64,000 nt of DNA from Lepus europaeus (taxonomy: Eukaryota; Chordata; Mammalia; Lagomorpha; Leporidae), in the NCBI RefSeq assembly GCF_033115175.1, contig NC_084834.1, positions 11,443,294 through 11,507,293 on the forward strand, in the 5' to 3' direction. The first letter of the stretch is position 1, and every line of letters starts with the position of its first letter. A program made the position numbers and the translations under genes. The notes under the pieces were generated by a model. The model saw only the letters and a list, made by a program, of their open reading frames with translations, did no database searches and had not been told where the DNA came from. Below, piece after piece: positions 22,735 to 34,673 of this stretch.

Positions 22735-25700
22735 CCTTAAAAAGTCACACTGTTACCAAAAACCTGGCCCCTGTCCCCAGTGCCAGCTCAAGGTGACAGG
22801 GACTTGGGCTGAGGGCAAAGGAGAGAGACAGTTTAATCTGTCGACGCATGACAGGGGGAGCAGATCTCCGAGTTAGAGAGTTATCACCCTGCTGAATGAG
22901 GGTACTTTGGGGTTCTTGAGGCTCCAAGGAAGGGGAGTCAGGATTAAGGGGGACAGTGGACAGGGGCAGTGCGTGTTGGCCTCCGTCGTGGTGAGGAGGG
23001 GCTGGCTGGGGTCACAGTGGTCATCTGGTCTAGTTACACGTTCAGCTCATGTCCAAGTTCCTGGATGGTCAGCAATGCCATACTCTTCAGGGATCATTAC
23101 AATGGCCAAGTGGGCTTGCGTGTTTCCTGCCCTGAGCCTGGAATTCCCCTAAACAAAACCCCTGGGGGCATTACTAGCCATCAAGGTGTTATCGATTGGA
23201 GAAGCAAGGGACCTTATGAATCTGGTGGTCAGAGCCTGTGGAGCGGCCTGGACCAGTCCCTCAGCTCAATGAGTTACACTACCCAGGCACTGTTGGGGGG
23301 CTTGGTTCCGTTTCCCCCTGTTTCTCATGACTCCTCAGTCTTGAGGGCTGAGGACTTGAGGCTGGCTAGGGACGAGGACTGCTTCATGAGGGGCAGGGTG
23401 GGCTGTCTCGGGGTTGGAGGGGAGCTTGGCCCAGTTTGTGCATAGCATGATCGTGCAGGTGCACTGACAATCCACGGCAACAGGCTAGTGTTCCTCTACC
23501 CATAGTGAAAGCCAGGAAGATGATTATTCTGTCCACCAGAAGCTTCCAGTCCCAGACCGGGAGTGAACTGGCAGGCTTCTATATTTCTTCCACCTTCGTT
23601 GAACCCAACAAAGACCCAAATTACATCTTCCTGTCTATCCGAGAGGAAGCCAAGGCCTCCAGCATTTCTATTTCTTCAAGTTGGTGTGAATGTTGTCCTC
23701 TTACCTCCGCTAAGGCACAAGGCACAGGGGAGGGCTCTGAGTTCAGCCTTCTGGGTTAGGACGCCTGGTGGCCATGCTACGATTTCCAAAGCTTCCTGGG
23801 GGAGTTACTACTACACAGCCAGCCGTTGATTTTTCTGGTCCGTGAAGCTGTTTCCATGCATGGAGAGTTCCAGATTTGTAGTCTCAACCCAGTCAGGTCC
23901 AGCCTTCTAGAACACACTTGTTCAATAACCTATAATCAGTCACACACAGACTCCCCAGAGGCATGGGGACAAGGTGACTGGAGTCAAAGGTGATAGCATT
24001 TTAGAGTAACATTTCAGCTATCAGTCTGGCTTGGTTATTTCCCTGTAGGGCCACACAGGAGCCGGTGACCTCCCCTGTGTTTGTTCAGAAGTGGCAGCAC
24101 ACGGTGAGCTGTGTGCATGGTGGTGGGCTGCCACAAGGGAGCCGTGTGTCTCCTGCAGTCCCTCACAGGTGGCTGCTACTCTCAGATAGAAAAGCCAGCC
24201 TTGGTGGCAACGCCCAGGCCTTTGAAGTATACACCATCAGTCATCCCCCACCCCAGATTTTGAGCCGTTATTCCAAGTCCTGGCGGTTACTATCGTGTAG
24301 TAGCCCTTCCTTTGTAACCTCTCGGCTGTGTCTAATCCTGCTTAGGGTTGACGCCAGTGACGCCATCTTGATTTTTATTCCTGCCTTGTGATCATGATCA
24401 TTTTCTGACCAGTCGTCTTATGGCCGAGTTCGTTCATCCCCCATTGTGGTTTGGACTTGACCTGCTGGCTGGTGTGTTTCCACCTCGGGAGGGAAGGGTT
24501 TGTCAAATACTCTTTCAGCCACCTCTGAGCAACAAAGAGGTTTTAGGAGTGGTTCTCGGACTAACTTTACCTGGAGTCCGTTGTTAAACTGATCAGTAGG
24601 CACGAGGCATCATCTCAAAGGGTCAGGCCAGTATTATCTTGCTGTGAACTATGCTTCCGGAGAATTCTGACAGGAAACAGGTGCCAAGCTCAGAACAAAT
24701 CAGGCTTACGTCTCCATGAACAGGATTATAATCTAACAGTGAACGTTATAATCTAGCAGCCGACATATAATCTCAGATCTGGAAAATTCTCAACGTTAAA
24801 AAATCAATCCAGGGCAGACTTTGATTTTTTTTTTAAACTAGAGTGTCTTAATCTTTTGCGTTTTCAGAGCCTGCTGGGAAGTGACAGCTCCATTTACTCT
24901 GTCAGTGCAAGGCTGGGGACTCTCATGCATGATATGTAGGTGCTCTAGCGTTTCCAACTATATCCTTTACCACCAGGACAGATTCTTACTGAACTCCTGA
25001 AGATAATCACATTGCCACAAAAAAAGAGAAAATCTTCAGAAAAGGTTTTGAATTTTAGAGAAGTTAATTAAGAGGCAAAGGCAGGCACTCCCTCTCCAGT
25101 TACAAAACTATGCTTTACCAAAGCACTGTAAACCACGGAATTTATAGCAAGAAGTTTTCCTGAACCGAGAAGTTGAAATGCAATATTTAAAATAAAAGAC
25201 ATAGAAATCCACAAATTTTCACTAAGTCTTTAAGTCTCATGCAACTAATTTTTTTCTTGTTCTCCATTTGCTGTTTTGTAGATTTTTCTAGGTTTTTTCT
25301 CTCTCTCTCAGTTCTGGACAATCCGGTCTCACCTGGTGATCTTAAAGCATTTGTTGGCGTCTTCTCTGAGAATCTGGCTGTGAATGTTTTCAGAGAAAAA
25401 TCGGGACTGTGGGTGACAAAAGGCTTAGAATGGCCCTGGTTAAACTCATAAAACTCGGCAACGGGCAGGAGACGGTTACGGTTCTGAAAGCCCCTGAAGG
25501 CTTTGCAAAGCGGGGTCCCTCTAAGGGCCCTGGCTGTGGTGGGGAGGGCTGCTCAGTGGTCTTTGCAAGGTCTCCAAGTCCTCTTTTTATCGCGATAACC
25601 GTCAGGACTGGTAATGCAGCCTTACACAACAGTTGCTGTTCATGACGTACCCGCAGAGCTGTTATCTAAAGCCTTTTTAAAACTTGAGAGTGTTTTCCAT

Positions 25701-26071
25701 ACAGATCTAAAGAGCCTAATTACCTTTTGCCTCTACAGATGAGAGAACCATCCTTTGACATTTCCAGGGGCCCAGCTGGAAATCTCAAAAGTCAAAAAAA
25801 TGTAGAACTTTGATTCTGAGGAAGCCTCTTAAAGATGCCGAAAGGACATAACATGTCTGGTCTAATAGGATCCCTTATCACTGTGAAATAACACCCGTCC
25901 ATTTAACCAGGGTCATCCAATCAGCCATAGCCCAGACTTAATCATAGTTAGAGTGATCAGTCGAGTCTGGTACATCAGTAGATACCCCAAACAGTCTTTT
26001 AAGAACCAGCTTTCCAAACAATTAGCAAATTGTTAAAATTGACAAAGACAGCAGAGTACTCGAGAAGTTAC
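22735..26071. other. Unclassified block free of recognisable C-SINE
   Basis: From about 22735 the sequence changes from GC-rich to more balanced or AT-rich, and this character holds for over 3 kb to the SINE at 26072 and probably continues after it to about 27130. There is no intact frame. The coherent composition, the absence of other repeats and some LTR-like words on the minus strand make a highly diverged LTR retrotransposon possible, but I found no terminal repeats. Confidence 0.3.
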
Positions 26072-26398
26072 TTTTTTTTTCTTTTTTAAAGATTTATTTA
26101 TTATTTGAAAGACAGGGTTACAGAGAGGCAGAGGGAGAGAGAGAGAGAGAAAGGTTTTTCGTGCTTTGGTTCACTCCCCAAATGGCCGGATCTGGGCCAA
26201 TACAAAGCCAGGAGCTTCTTTCAGGTCTCCCATGCGGGTGCAGGGGCCCAAGGACTTGGGCCATGTTCTACTGCTTTCCCAGGCACATTAGCAGGGAGCT
26301 GGATCGGAAGTCGAGCAGCCGGGACTCAAACCGGCACCCATATGGGATGCTGGCACTGCAGGTGGAAGCTTTACCCACTACACCACAGCACCAGCCTC
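26072..26398 (-). mobile_element. C-SINE, full length
   Basis: TTTTTAAAGATTTATTTATTATTTGAAAGACAGGG to ACACCACAGCACCAGCC. Flanks AGAAGTTAC / AGAAATTAC form a probable short duplication with one mismatch. The body has a small deletion after CCAAATGGCC. Confidence 0.92.
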
Positions 26399-27130
26399 TA
26401 GAAATTACCTTAATGAAATTACCCTTGCTTCGTTGGCTGGTTATCGGAAGATAAAGCCACTAGTAGAGACTCAAGCTTTCCTATCCCCTTTTGAGATCAG
26501 CGTTTAGTGTCCGGGCACCCGGGGATCCCACAGAGCTCACCAGAACCGGCTCTGAAGTTGAGGAACACAGCCACCAATCAAGGCAAGCTGTGAAAAGAGG
26601 AAACTGCGGACCAGTAGATGGTCCAAAAAATTAAAGAAAAAACAGATTAAAAGGTCAAAAACTTCCCACAGACTTTCTTACTAACAGAAAACCTTGTAAC
26701 CTTGTTGCTTTAACAGAAGATGGGTTTGTGATTTTACGTCACTGTACCTTTGATATTGATGATCAAGTTTTAGAAAACCCTGTAACAATGTTTTAAAGTT
26801 AGGGTCACTTCTGTCACACATAACATTTTCTAAGATCTTTTCATTTTAAACCTCTTGTGACCTCACACCTACTGCAACTTAAACTTTTAGTTTTTGTACT
26901 ATCTTCTCCTTTCCAGTCTGGAGTCATCCAGTCATTCTGCTTTAGGACAAAAATTCTTATAAAAGATGCCCTCTGTTTATCAAAAAAAAAAAAAAAAAAG
27001 AAAGAAAAAAACTCTTCCCTTAATCTTTTGCACCAAGAATACATTCTCATGATTATAGCTGTCTTTTTACTTTTCTCTCCCCTGTCTACAGGTTTCTTCT
27101 GTTTTGTTTCTATTTTTAAATTTGCATTTA
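26399..27130. other. Unassigned AT-rich sequence, probably the continuation of the 22.7 kb block
   Basis: Includes a poly(A) run at 26982-26998. No coding capacity. Confidence 0.3.
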
Positions 27131-27138
27131 CCTAATTT

Positions 27139-27327
27139 TTTAAAAAGATTTATTTATTTATTTATTTGAGAGGTGGAGTTACAGACAGTGAAAGGGAGAG
27201 ACAGAGAAGAGAAAGGTCTTCCATCTGCTGGTTCACTCCCCAAATGGCCACAACTAGAACCAGCGCCTATATGGGATGCCAGTGCTGCAGGCAGAGGATT
27301 AACCTACTGTGCCATGGTGCTGGCCCC
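27139..27327 (-). mobile_element. C-SINE with internal deletion
   Basis: The tail side is intact up to CCCCAAATGGCCACAA, then jumps to CTAGAACCAGCGCCTATATGGGATGCC and the head GCCATGGTGCTGGCCCC, losing about 140 bases of body. Flanks CCTAATTT at 27131-27138 and 27328-27335. Confidence 0.92.
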
Positions 27328-27681
27328 CCTAATTTATTTTTAAACAGTTATACTTAGATCATTTATTAAGACTGAGATTTTTTTTTAATTTTTAAATTTT
27401 ATTTAAGGTATGCAAACTTCATGTACTTCATAAATATAAATTTAGAAGCATAGTGACTCTTCCCACCCTTCCCTCCCTCCTGACCGTACTCTCACCCTTC
27501 TTCCTCCCTCTCCTGTTTCCACTCTTAATTTTTGCAAACATCTATTTTCAGTTTACTTTATATCCGTAAGATTAACCCTACACTAAGTAAACAGTCCAAC
27601 AAATAGAATGAAGAAAAGAAAAACTATTCTTCAACAGTCAAGACAAGGACTTGATGATTCAAAATTATCACATCTCAAAAT

Positions 27682-27868
27682 GTCTTGGGCCCTGCACCTC
27701 ATGGGAGACCAGGATAAGCACCTGGCTCCTGCCATCGGAACAGCGCGGTGCGCCGGCCGCAGCGCGCCTACCGCGGCGGCCATTGGAGGGTGAACCAACG
27801 GCAAAAAGGAAGACCTTTCTCTCTGTCTCCCTCTACTGTCCACTCTGCCTGTCCAAAAAAAAAAAAAA
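27682..27868 (+). mobile_element. 5'-truncated young C-SINE inside L1
   Basis: Begins at CTTGGGCCCTGCACC and ends CTCTGCCTGTCCAAAAAAAAAAAAA. AAAATGTC occurs on both sides, a weak duplication candidate. Confidence 0.9.
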
Positions 27869-28061
27869 TGTCAATTTCACCCGTATAGATTATCTTTGAG
27901 GTGCTCTGTTAGTTACAACAGATCAGAAAGAACATATGGTATTTGTCTTTTTGAGACTGGCTTATTTCACTAAATATAATGGTTTCCCATTGCATCCATC
28001 CATTTTCTTGTAAACAACAGGATTTTTTTTTTACTGCTGTGTAGTATTCCATAGTGTGTGT

Positions 28062-28083
28062 ATACACACACACACACACACAC
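28062..28083. repeat. (AC)n microsatellite within L1
   Basis: ACACAC run of about 20 bases. Confidence 0.95.
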
Positions 28084-28790
28084 TAACCATAATTTGTTTA
28101 TCCAGTCTTCAGTTGACAGACATTTGGGTTGGTTCCATGTCTTTGCTATTGTGAATTGAGCTGCAATAAACATGGGGGTACAGATAACTCTTTCACATGC
28201 TGATTTCATTTCCCTTGGGTAAATTCCCAGGACTGGGATGGCTGGGTCATATGGTAGGTCTATATTCAGATTTCTGAGGTATCTCCATACTGTCTTCCAC
28301 AGTGCCACAGTGTCTGCACCAGTTGACATTCCCACCGCATTACCTTTTTCTCCACTTCCTCACTAGTGTTTGTTGTTTGTTGACTTCTGTATGAGAGCAA
28401 TTCTAACTGGGGTGAGGTGAAACCTCAGTGTGGTTTTGATTTGCATTTCCCTGATGGCTAGTGATCCTGAACATTTTTTCATGTGTCTGTTGACCATTTG
28501 GATTTCATCTTTTGAGAAATTCCTGTTCAAGTCCTTTGATCATTTCTTTCTCTTTTTTTTTTAATTAAAAAAAAATTTTAAGGACTTGCCCATTTCTTAA
28601 CTTGATTATTTGTTTTGTTGTTGAGTTTCTTGAGTTATTGATAGATTCTGGATATTAATGCTTTATAAGTTTGCAAATAATTTCTCCCATTCTGTCAGTT
28701 ACCTCTTCATTTTGATGAGTTTTTTTCTGCAGTGCAGAAGCTTCTCAGCTTGATGTAACCCCATTTGTCAAAATTTGACCCCAAGTTTGT

Positions 28791-29284
28791 CGCTCTGACA
28801 AGCACAAGGTCAAGTCCTCGGAGGCAGACAGAAAGCAGGGGTTCTGGTGCTTGAAGGCAGAGCAGGGGCCACAGTGCATAGCAATGTGTCATACACCATG
28901 CAGAAGGCCGGAGAAAGGGGGCGGGGGCAGGGGTGGGAGAACCAACTGCCTGATTGGATCAGTTCACACTGCATGCTTGTGTTGAAATTTTGCCCTGTGC
29001 CCCATTAAGGTGTGTGAGTATTATATTTTTATTAAAAACCTTTAATAAACTGAAGGAGGGGAATAAAAAGTCCCCAGCTGGTCCAGGCAAGGCCCAGGAC
29101 CAAGCCCTAAGAATGGCCCCATAAGGAAGTGCCTCCTCCATGTTTGCCCATGTCTCCCACATGTCAGAACACCTAGGAAATGGCACTATTTGTAGGGGCA
29201 CAGAGGAGATTGGCCTAGGTCCCCAGATGGCCTCTTTTCTACCCTGGGAGATCCACAACTTGGTGCCCTGGTGACCCATGCCCC
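28791..29284. other. Unassigned non-coding sequence
   Basis: No repeat or exon recognised. Confidence 0.3.
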
Positions 29285-29480
29285 ATGGCACCTACTGTGA
29301 CACCTGCTATGTGCCAGGCACTCCACCAGCCCCTAGAGTCCTCAAATCGTTTTCACTGTTGTAATGAATGTACGAAGTGGGGACCAATCATCACCCCATT
29401 TGGCACATGGAGAATCCTCAAAGATTAAGCAAGCTGCCCACCGTGCTTGCACAACTTAGAGTTGGCAGATCTCCAAATCA
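29285..29480 (-). mobile_element. MIR SINE, antisense
   Basis: CTGCTATGTGCCAGGCACTCCACC, CACCCCATTTGGCACATGGAGAATCC and AAGATTAAGCAAGCTGCCCACC match antisense MIR (ACTATGTGCCAGGCACTG; CCCATTTTACAGATGAGGAAAC). Confidence 0.75.
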
Positions 29481-29817
29481 GTGTCCGTGACTATCGTGAC
29501 CCTCCTGCTGCTTACCCTCACCCAGGGTCCAGGACCCCTCAAACTCAAGTAGAGGAGTTCTCTGGACCCCAGTTTGAGAAACATGGACTTAGAAGACTAA
29601 GACAGTGTGCTAAGAAAATGCCCTTGGACTGGAAGCCATTATTGCAAAATGGGGGTTTTGGGGGGTGTCTTGTATTGCTTTTGAAGATGTTTGCTTGTAA
29701 GGGATCACCAAGGTGGAGTGGCGTTGTGGTGTCACAGATAAAATCATTGTCTGTGACGCTGGCATCCCATATGGGCACTGAAACATGGTCTGGCTGTTCC
29801 ACTTTTCTTTTCTTTTC

Positions 29818-30128
29818 TTTTTTTAAGATTTATTTATTTATTTGAAAGTCAGAGTTACGCAGGGAGAGAGAAAGGTCTTCCTTCCATCTGCTGGTTGACT
29901 CCCCAAATGGCCACAATGACTGGAGCTGCCCTGATCCAAAGCCAGGAGCCAGGAGCTTCTTTCAGGTCTCTTATGCAGGTGCAGGGGCCCAAGGACTTGG
30001 GCCATCTTTTATTGCTTTCCCAGGCCATAGCAGAGAGCTGGATTGGAAGTGGAGCAGCCAGGACTCAAACCAGCATCCCATATGCACTGCAGGCAGCAGC
30101 TTTACCCACTGCACCACAGCGCTGGCCT
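29818..30128 (-). mobile_element. Nested C-SINE 1 of the pile-up
   Basis: TTTTTTTAAGATTTATTTATTTATTTGAAAGTCAGAG to CACCACAGCGCTGGCC, then TCCCACTTTTCTTTG. Confidence 0.93.
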
Positions 30129-30142
30129 CCCACTTTTCTTTG

Positions 30143-30465
30143 TTTTTATTTATTTATTTTATTCAAAAGACAAAGTTACAGAGAGGCAGAGGCAGAGAGA
30201 GGGAGAAGTCTTCCATCTGCTGGTTCACTCCCCAAATGGCCACAATGGCCGGAGCTGAGTCGATCCAAAGCCAGGAGCCAGGAGCTTCTTCTGGGTTTCC
30301 CACACGGCTGCAGGGACCCAAGAACTTGGGCCATCCTCCACTGCTTTTCCAGGCCATAGCAGAGAGCTGGATTGGAAGTGGAACAGCCAGGATTCAAATC
30401 AACAACCAAATGGGATGCCAGCACTGCAGGTGGCGGCTTTACCTGCTACACCACAGCACTGGCCC
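30143..30465 (-). mobile_element. Nested C-SINE 2 of the pile-up
   Basis: TTTTTATTTATTTATTTTATTCAAAAGACAAAG to CACCACAGCACTGGCCCC, then CTGCTCCACTTTCTTTTCTT. Confidence 0.93.
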
Positions 30466-30485
30466 CTGCTCCACTTTCTTTTCTT

Positions 30486-30581
30486 AAAGATTTATTTATT
30501 TATTCGAAAGGCAGAGTTACAGGGAGGCAGAGGTATAGAGAGCGAGAGGTCTTCTGCCAGCACCACCAACAGCGGCCCCTC
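30486..30581 (-). mobile_element. Nested C-SINE 3 of the pile-up, internally deleted
   Basis: AAAGATTTATTTATTTATTCGAAAGGCAGAGTTACAGGG through GAGGTCTTCTGCC, then directly AGCACCACCAACAGCGGCCCC. Most of the body is missing. Confidence 0.85.
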
Positions 30582-30844
30582 CCTGCTCCACTTTCAATCC
30601 AGCTCCCTGCTAATGGCTTGGGAAAAGCAGCAGAAGATGGCCCAAGTTTTGGGGTCTCCTGCCACACCATGTGGGAGACCTGGATGATGCTCCTGGCATT
30701 GGCCTGGCCCAGCGCTGGCTGTTGTGGCCATCTGGGGAGTGAACCAGTAGGTGAAAGATTTCTCTCTCTGTCTCTCCCTCTCTCCCTATAATTCTGGCTT
30801 TCAAAAATAAATAAAATCTTTCTTAAAAGAGAGAGAGCATCCAA

Positions 30845-31271
30845 GAAATGAAAGTGCGTCAGCCCCGCCCCCCGTGGGTGACTCCACTCAAAGCGCTCTC
30901 CCTCCGGCTGTCTCACAGCGCCTTCTCCCATCCAGGCGTCGGCTGCTCTTCTTGAACGTCAGTCCACTCTTCCTGTTCTGCCCAGGATGTGCACAGAGCA
31001 AGCCCAGCCTCTCCTCTTCCTGGCGGTCTCCCACGTGTTCGGAGACAGACGCCACACCGCCAGCGCCATCCCTGCCCCCCCACACCATGGCACGCACCTG
31101 CAGTCCTGCGGTCCCTCCTTGGGGCCCTGCAGAAGACACAGCTGGAGATGTAGCACTGCCGCTGTGGAGGGAGGGCCCTGTGCCTTCACGTGGAGCACCA
31201 TCCGAGAGAGAGGGGTGCCTCTGGGTCGGCAGCCTCGTGTCCACGGGCCTCGGTGTCAGCCTCTCTCTCAT
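30845..31271. other. Unassigned GC-rich sequence
   Basis: No repeat or exon recognised. The overlapping 115-143-codon frames have no family resemblance. Confidence 0.3.
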
Positions 31272-31875
31272 GGCCCGTTCAGTTGCTGTGACGAAAATGC
31301 CTTAGACGGGGTCGTTGGTGAACAACAGAAATGACAGCTTGTCGTTCTGCAGGCTGGCAAGGCTGCGGTCAAGGTGCTGGTGGATTCAGTGTCCACACAA
31401 CCCTGCTCTCTGCTTCTGCCGCAGAAGGGAGGGAACACCCCCTCCAACCTGCCTTCTAAGGATGCTAATCTCTCGGTGGTGGTGGGAGAGACACAGAGAG
31501 CGAGCAAGATCTCGCATCCTCTGGTTCCCCTCGCAAATACCTACACCTGCCAGAGCTAGGCCAAGCTGAAACTGGGAGCCAGGAAGTCTCCCACAAGGGT
31601 GGCAGGGACCCAACTACTTTCACCATCACCACTGCTTTCCAGGTCGACACTAGCAGGAGCTGGAATTAGGAGCGGAGCCAGCACTCAAACCCAGGCGCTT
31701 TGAAATGGGTTGCGGGTGTCTTAACTATGAGGCTGAAGGCCTGTCCGTAATCTCTCTTTTCAGAGGGTGATTTTAATAAGGGTGATGCACTCAGGGCCTA
31801 AAAACCCCACCTCTTGATACCAATACCACACACACCGGCGACTACTCTCTCACAAAGGAATCTAGGGGGACACCA
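31272..31875 (-). mobile_element. MaLR-type LTR, antisense, split by an old C-SINE
   Basis: GTTGCTGTGACGAAAATGCC...GGTGAACAACAGAAATGACAGC and CTGGCAAGGCTGCGGTCAAGGTGC (to about 31465), then after the SINE CCCCACCTCTTGATACCAATACC and GGAATCTAGGGGGACACC: the order of an antisense MaLR LTR. Confidence 0.75.
31475..31747 (-). mobile_element. Old C-SINE variant inside the MaLR LTR
   Basis: GGAGAGACACAGAGAGCGAGC, CCTCTGGTTCCCCTCGC, GGGAGCCAGGAAGTCTCCC, and GTGTCTTAACTATGAGGC near the head. TAATCTCTC at 31466-31474 and 31748-31756 is a probable duplication. Confidence 0.8.
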
Positions 31876-32096
31876 ACTTTCACTCCCCAAATGGCCACAA
31901 TGGCTGGGACTGGGCCAGACTGAAGCCAGAAGCCAGCAACTCCACCCATGTGGGTGCAGGAGTCCAGGCACTTGGGCCGTCTTCCGCTGCTTTCCCAGGT
32001 ACATCAGCAGGGAGCTGGAGCAGAAGTGGAACAGCCGGGACTGGAGCCTGGTGCTCACCTGGGATGATAAATGTGCTGTACCACAAAGCAAGCCCC
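31876..32096 (-). mobile_element. C-SINE, tail side missing
   Basis: Starts at CACTCCCCAAATGGCCACAATGG and runs to a degraded head (CTGTACCACAAAGCAAGCCCC). Confidence 0.82.
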
Positions 32097-32544
32097 TCGG
32101 ATCAGTTCTTACAATGACAGAGAGACCTGGGGGACCATCCAGCTCAGGCTGAGGCCTCGCTAGGGAACCTGTGTAACGTGGGGAGAGTGGGGAGAACCAC
32201 ACCAGGTTAGTTCCCTGTCGCTGTACCCACAGATGCCCCTGCAACCTAGCAGCTGCAAACTCCGACTGCCTGCAGGTCCTCTGGGCGTGGCTCAAAGTCT
32301 CACAGGCAGGCTCGGCACAAGCAGTTGGCTGAGACCATGGTCTCTGAAGGCTGGGGTGGTCCAGAGCCAGGGCTCTGCTCCCGGCTCACTCATGGGGGTG
32401 TGCACAGGCTCTGGGCCCCTGCAGGTGGCCTCCCCACACAGCCATTCACAGCGTGCTAGCTGACTTCTCCCAGAGGACAGGTGGGGGTGGCGGAGGGAGA
32501 CCTTCTGAGAAAGGGCCTCCATGCAGAAGCCACAGTCTCACAAC
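32097..32544. other. Unassigned non-coding sequence
   Basis: Possibly an old LTR continuation, but nothing can be aligned with confidence. Confidence 0.3.
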
Positions 32545-33325
32545 CCTATTATGATTTGAACAGGATTCAGCTCCCCAAACTCTTGCAGAAATTTATATAT
32601 ATAAAGATTTATTTATTTGACATGTAGAACAGCAGAGAAAGGGGGCGAGAAAGAGAGAGAAATCTTCCATCTACTGGTTCACTTCCCAAATAGGCTCAAC
32701 AGCCTGGCTGGGCCAGGCTGAAGCCAGGAGCCTGGAGCTCCATCCTGGTCTCCCACACAGGTGGCAGGGGCTCAAGCACTTGGGCCATCTTCTGCTGCTT
32801 TCCCAGGAGCATTAGCAGGGAGCTGGATCGGAAGTGGAGTAGCCGGGACTTGAACTGCACCAATGCTCATATGGGATGCCAGCATCTCAAGCAGCGGCTT
32901 AACCCGCTGTACCCTTCCACCAGTCCCCAGGGCAGAGGTTTAAACCCCAAAGTCTTAATGTTACTGGTCCATGGGTTAATGGTGGATGGATTTGGGTAGA
33001 GACTTGGCTCCAGTCATGGTGTCTGTAGGGGGGCCTTTGGGAAGTGGTTGGGCTGGAGGAGGTGGCTGGGGCAGAGCCCCACGACTGGGTCATGATAGAA
33101 GCAGAGAGCACACCAGGGACAAGACGGCTCCCTGTGTCTCTGCTTCCTGGCTCGCCCTGTGAGCACCTGTCCCTCCACCATCCTCCGGTCCCAGCAGACT
33201 AAGGGGCCACCTGATCTTGGACTGAGAACCTACAAACCTGCAAGCCAAAGTAAACATTCTCCTGTTCTAAGTCGCTCCCCTCAGGTATTTTGGTTAAGGT
33301 CACAAAAAGCTGACTCACAGAAAAT
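32545..33325 (+). mobile_element. MaLR LTR (MST-like), + orientation, split by a C-SINE
   Basis: TATTATGATTTGAACAGGATTCAGCTCCCC at the left; after the SINE GGGCCTTTGGGAAGTGG, CCTACAAACCTGCAAGCCAAAGTAAAC and CCTCAGGTATTTTGGTTAAGGTCACAAAAAGCTGACTCAC, closely paralleling the LTR at 14895-15198. Confidence 0.82.
32602..32930 (-). mobile_element. C-SINE nested in the MaLR LTR
   Basis: TATAAAGATTTATTTATTTGACATGTAGAACAGC to CGCTGTACCCTTCCACCAGTCCCC. Flanks GCAGAAATTTA / GCAGAGGTTTA form a diverged duplication. Confidence 0.9.
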
Positions 33326-34673
33326 AATCTTGGAAGAGAATGCCGGCGGCTTCTGCGGTATTCGCTGCATCAGGAGCATGTCATTGGATCCAGGCCACTG
33401 ATTTCAGGGGAGGGGGTGACCCGGGGGCACGGCTCCCAGGCGACGGGGACCACCTCCCTCCTCCCCCTTCTCAGCTTGCGGCTTGAAGGCGTTGCGCTAG
33501 TTAATTAACTTTGCTCATCTGGGAGAGGAGAGTGGCAGGGCCACTCTGAGGTCACACTGAATTAAACGAAATAGCACAGACGGGAGGCATCTGGTCTCGT
33601 GGGGCAGCCCAGCCGGTGCCGCCACCTTGGCTGTGGTCCCTCGTGCAGCCAAGGGCCAAGGGCTCATTTGACTCCACTTGTCAAGGGGGCTCTCTAGGTC
33701 CCTGGTCCCCAGGGTGGAGATCAGAAGCTGTCCCGCGTGAGCTGAACCACGCATAGCGAGGGCACTGGAGAAGACAGTGCCTTTGCGGCTTTGGGGACCT
33801 GAGTGTCTTTTAAAGCAAACTCTCGCTCGATCCATTGTCTGATTCAGCTTCTCTCAGGCTTGCCCAGAGGTGCGTCCAAGCTCTGTGCCATCGGTGACCT
33901 GCCTCTGATACACTGCTACATGCAACAGAGGGCTGTGCCTGCCACTCGGTCACGCTCCCGTGTGGAGCGATGGGGCAGTGGGCACACAGACGCCCTCCGG
34001 GATGCCGCTCTCTGCCGCCCTCAGCCCACTCGCCAGGAAGCAATGGGCTGATCTCTCTTGTTTCATTTTTGAACATCTGCGGCAATTTCACTGGGGTAAA
34101 AAGGCGAGGTCCCTTACTGGGGGAGGGGGGACAGAGAACCCTCTGCCCTTGGGTTGCCTCCTCCCATCGCCCAATTTTTCCCAGCCGGGTGCTGTGTGCT
34201 GAGCCACCCATCTCTGCCCGTGGAGGGTCTCCTCTCTACCTCGTGTCACTCTGGCTGCAGGGGGCGGGAGCTGTGGCAGAAATAATCCATCGGCCCTTTC
34301 ACAGGCTGCCGTGCAGGCCAATGAAAACCTGTCCCTAACACGCCTTCAAAAGCTGCCCCAACCATGCCAACCTAAGGGAACTGCTGTAAGTGGACAAAGA
34401 GCTACAGAGAAACCGAGGGGCCCAGCAAGTGGGCACTGGCTCTTGTGACTGTGCCTCCCCCCACCCCCCGGGGGATTGGAAGACCACGGGTTCTGCTGCC
34501 ACTGGACCCGGGGGAGGGAACGTGGGACTTCCCGCCAGGAAGCTGTCCCTGTCCTATGCCCAGACCCCAACCACAGGGGCCATCCCTCCGGATCCTCACT
34601 GCCCCATAGCCTTCGCTGCAGCTCCACCTAACCCTACAGAGACCCTGGCCCTTGGTGATAAATTGACAAAAGA
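33326..34673. other. Unassigned non-coding sequence
   Basis: 1.35 kb without a recognisable repeat. A CTGCAGGGGGCGGG word at 34255-34268 resembles a CTCF core. Confidence 0.35.

Larger units (their letters stand above)
27372..28790 (-). mobile_element. L1 3' part, antisense (rabbit-type 3' UTR plus ORF2 C-terminus), with a C-SINE inside
   Basis: T-run near 27378, then a 3'-UTR-like segment, then CCCATTGCATCCATCCATTTTC, CTGTGTAGTATTCCATAGTG, GGTTGGTTCCATGTCTTTGC, GGCTGGGTCATATGGTAGG and GTGCAGAAGCTTCTCAGCTTGATGTAACCCC: classic antisense L1 ORF2 end. A 121-codon minus-strand frame at 27970-28335 is a remnant of the ORF2 C-terminus. 5'-truncated near 28790. Confidence 0.92.
29705..30830 (+). 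mobile_element. Host C-SINE split by three nested C-SINEs
   Basis: Left part 29705-29811 (AGGTGGAGTGGCGTTGTGG...TGGCTGTTCCACTTTT) and right part about 30582-30830 (CTGCTCCACTTTCAATCCAGCTCCC...TTTCAAAAATAAATAAAATC) join into one + copy. The break is at the CTGCTCCACTT position of the consensus. Confidence 0.9.

Noticed and set aside
27970..28335. 121-codon minus-strand frame
   Set aside because: It is the degenerate C-terminus of L1 ORF2, not a host gene.
29794..30600. CRISPR-like regularly spaced repeats
   Set aside because: The four spaced words are SINE insertion flanks about 100-340 bases apart; the genome is mammalian.
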